Under the pieces are notes generated by a model. It had not been told where the DNA came from. It did no database searches and saw only the letters and a list, made by a program, of their open reading frames with translations. A DNA stretch of 62,557 nucleotides from a bacterium (GTDB lineage: Bacteria; Pseudomonadota; Alphaproteobacteria; Sphingomonadales; Sphingomonadaceae), in assembly GCA_030824575.1 (NCBI GenBank), contig JAVBXL010000026.1, forward strand, positions 1-62,557, written 5' to 3'. The translations under genes were made by a program, and so were the position numbers. Numbering within the stretch: position 1 is the first letter of the stretch; each line of letters opens with the position of its first letter. Positions 60,907-62,557 of the stretch are shown in pieces.

Positions 60907-62112
60907 GTGATCGACCTTCCCGACAATGTGCCACGCGAACTCGTCATGCCCTTTGCCCTGACGCCGCGTCGGGCGACGACGGTCAATCCTTATACCGACA
61001 TCATTCCCAGATTGCATGAAGGCCCGCCGATCTTCTACGGCACTGATGTGTTCCCGGGGCGTCAGCCGGGCTGGGTGGTGCGGCGCGCGGAAGACCTGCG
61101 GAAAATCTATGCCGATACCGACAGTTTCGGCAAACGCGGCAATACCGGCTTTGCCGCGGGGATCGGCGAAAGCTGGGACATCATCCCGACCGAACTTGAC
61201 CCGCCCCGACACACCGGCTTTCGCAATGCGCTCAATCCCGTCTTTTCGCCCAAGCGGATGGGCGAACTGGACGGCAAGGTCCGCCTGCGCGCGCGAGAAT
61301 ATATCGACAGGTTCAAGGACCGGGGGGAATGCGATTTCATCCGGGATTTCGCCATCCCTTTCCCGGTGTCGATCTTCCTCGATCTGCTCGACCTGCCGCA
61401 GGAGGAGATGCAGCAGTTTCTCGATTGGGAATTTTCCCTGTTGCACACCGACGACATGGAAGACCGCGTCAAGGGCACGCGCGCGGTGAAGGCTTATCTG
61501 CTTAACGCCATCGAAGATCGTCGCAAAAAGCCCGGCGACGACCTGATCAGCATCGCGCTCCAACTGGAATATGAGGGGCGCAAATGGACGCCTGAAGAAG
61601 TGTTCGGCCACTGCTTCAACCTGTATCTCGGCGGACTGGATACGGTGTCGGCGAATATCGGCCTGCATTTCCAGCATCTAGCGACCCATCCGGCCGATCA
61701 GGACGCTCTGCGGCAAAATCCGGCGGGTGCCACCGTAGCCATTGAGGAGTTGCTGCGCGCTTATGCCGCTGTCACGACCTTCCGCATCTGCACCAAAGAC
61801 GTGATGCTGCACGATGTCACGATCCGCGCGGGTGACCGGGTTGCGATGTCGACCCCATTGGGATCGAACGATCCCGAAGCGTTCGAGGCCCCGACGCAAA
61901 TCCGCTTCGACCGCCGCCCTTCGCATCTGACCTTCGGCTATGGCCCACATCGCTGCCTCGGCGCACATCTCGCCCGGCGCGAGCTACAGATCGCCATGCA
62001 GGAAATGCTTAGCACCCTGCCCGCTTTTACAGTGCAACCGGGGTTCGATGTGCCCTTCTATCTCAGCAATATCATCCATGTGGAATCCCTTCCACTGGTC
62101 TGGGCCAGATAG
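60907..62112 (+). CDS. Cytochrome P450, CYP101-like
   Basis: A 401-residue soluble P450 starting at GTG 60907, with AAAGG at good spacing. The I-helix reads LGGLDTVSANIG (P450cam VGGLDTV), the K-helix EELLRAY (ExxR), and the haem loop FGYGPHRCLGAHLARRE with the Cys ligand. The N-terminus NVPRELVMPF, DIIPTELDPPRHTGFR and the end SLPLVWAR also match camphor-type CYP101 enzymes from memory. It should hydroxylate a terpenoid or norisoprenoid using a ferredoxin and reductase. The usual acid-alcohol pair is Asp-Thr here DT. No ferredoxin gene follows within the window. Confidence 0.9.
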   Translation: MIDLPDNVPRELVMPFALTPRRATTVNPYTDIIPRLHEGPPIFYGTDVFPGRQPGWVVRRAEDLRKIYADTDSFGKRGNTGFAAGIGESWDIIPTELDPPRHTGFRNALNPVFSPKRMGELDGKVRLRAREYIDRFKDRGECDFIRDFAIPFPVSIFLDLLDLPQEEMQQFLDWEFSLLHTDDMEDRVKGTRAVKAYLLNAIEDRRKKPGDDLISIALQLEYEGRKWTPEEVFGHCFNLYLGGLDTVSANIGLHFQHLATHPADQDALRQNPAGATVAIEELLRAYAAVTTFRICTKDVMLHDVTIRAGDRVAMSTPLGSNDPEAFEAPTQIRFDRRPSHLTFGYGPHRCLGAHLARRELQIAMQEMLSTLPAFTVQPGFDVPFYLSNIIHVESLPLVWAR

Positions 62113-62255
62113 GTATGGCGCGCTCAGCGATAGCGTCTTTGCAACCAGCGATAGCAAAGGCGGTCGTACCCCGGCGGCGGCTGCCCTAGTTTGTACCGGA
62201 GCACCACAGGCGATCCGTGGATCGACACAGAAGGTGCCCAAGGGGAGAGAAAGCT

Positions 62256-62557
62256 ATGAAATTCGTCAAATTCCAGGTGCTTGCCACCAGCGCCTTGACA
62301 CTGATCGCGACCGCCGTACCGGCCTTGGCACAGCAGCCTGCCGACCAGCCTTCGGTCAATAGCGGCCTGCAGGATATTGTCGTGACCGCCCGCCGCCGCG
62401 AGGAATCGCTTCAGTCGGTGCCGGTATCGATCACCGCTATCTCTGCCGAGATGCTGGAGCAGAAGTCGGTTCAGGATCTGAGCGACGTCGCAACCCTCAC
62501 CCCCGGCTTCCGTTTCTCGCAGGAGGGTGGCAAGAACCAGCCGACTCTGTCGCTGCG
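62256..62557 (+). CDS. TonB-dependent receptor, N-terminal part
   Basis: The frame opens at ATG 62256 (AAGGGGAGAG upstream) and runs off the window end after 100 codons. Signal peptide (LATSALTLIATAVPALAQQ), TonB box LQDIVVTARRREESLQSVPV and the first plug helix (KSVQDLSDVATLTPGFRFSQ) are clear. It is the second receptor flanking the P450 gene, in the same direction. The 143-bp gap after the P450 gene has no strong hairpin, so co-transcription is possible. Confidence 0.92.
   Translation, partial: MKFVKFQVLATSALTLIATAVPALAQQPADQPSVNSGLQDIVVTARRREESLQSVPVSITAISAEMLEQKSVQDLSDVATLTPGFRFSQEGGKNQPTLSL

Overview
The window is GC-rich chromosomal DNA that most resembles a sphingomonad (Sphingobium/Sphingomonas-like alphaproteobacterium). 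The signs are four TonB-dependent receptors whose mature N-termini carry the usual IVVTA TonB box, a crtY-crtI-crtB carotenoid set, a TPR-sulfotransferase beside a TonB receptor, an lptB-rpoN pair, KdsD/KdsB Kdo genes and sphingomonad-type palindromic repeats. The species call is inference; no rRNA or marker phylogeny was possible.

Layout. 1-10.6 kb is an arabinan/L-arabinose utilisation locus: an AraD1-type protein, a sugar 1-dehydrogenase, a GH51 arabinofuranosidase and two GH43 enzymes, closed by a clear terminator, followed by a TonB receptor and a six-hairpin glycosidase with a discoidin-like tail. A 13-bp motif recurs before the second GH43 gene and before the receptor. 10.7-15.0 kb holds a TetR regulator and a five-gene TTQ amine dehydrogenase cluster (large subunit, MauE, MauD, light subunit, monohaem cytochrome c). 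Its order, and several light-subunit positions, match aromatic amine dehydrogenase (aau) better than methylamine dehydrogenase, and no mauG or mauF is present. 15.0-23.8 kb has an L,D-transpeptidase, a small coiled-coil lipoprotein, a TonB receptor/TPR-sulfotransferase divergent pair, and lptB-rpoN. 23.8-25.0 kb is a gene-poor stretch with two probable small membrane proteins.

25-32 kb holds a D-amino acid transaminase, a winged-helix regulator, tRNA-Val, a zf-CHCC protein, TldD, a DUF924 protein, and glnK-amtB behind an excellent sigma-54 promoter. 32-36.4 kb is the carotenoid cluster, with a LOG-family gene and palindromic repeats between crtI and crtB. 36.5-37.8 kb is a dmeR-dmeF-type Ni/Co efflux operon with a G-tract operator laid over its own Shine-Dalgarno and start codon. 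37.8-41.5 kb is envelope sugar metabolism (phosphatase, kdsB, kdsD, UDP-GlcA 4-epimerase); kdsB appears to start at a CTG overlapping the kdsD stop codon. 41.7-44.7 kb is a FemAB-like/cupin/FemAB-like group. 44.7-55.8 kb is mostly housekeeping: a beta-lactamase-fold hydrolase lacking the usual deacylating Glu, ung, rpoZ with a TTG start, a phospholipase-D/cardiolipin synthase, a two-component system, a TauE exporter, alanine dehydrogenase and a cyclophilin.

55.9-62.6 kb looks like an accessory insertion: tRNA-Ser(GGA), an eroded P4-type integrase N-terminus, a truncated flavoprotein, then a divergent catabolic unit. On one side are a ferredoxin-NADP reductase and an NTF2-fold protein; on the other are a TonB receptor, a CYP101-like P450 and a second TonB receptor cut by the window edge. 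The best candidates for follow-up are the aau-like cluster without mauG, the P450/TonB unit by the tRNA, and the unusual initiation signals at kdsB and dmeR.
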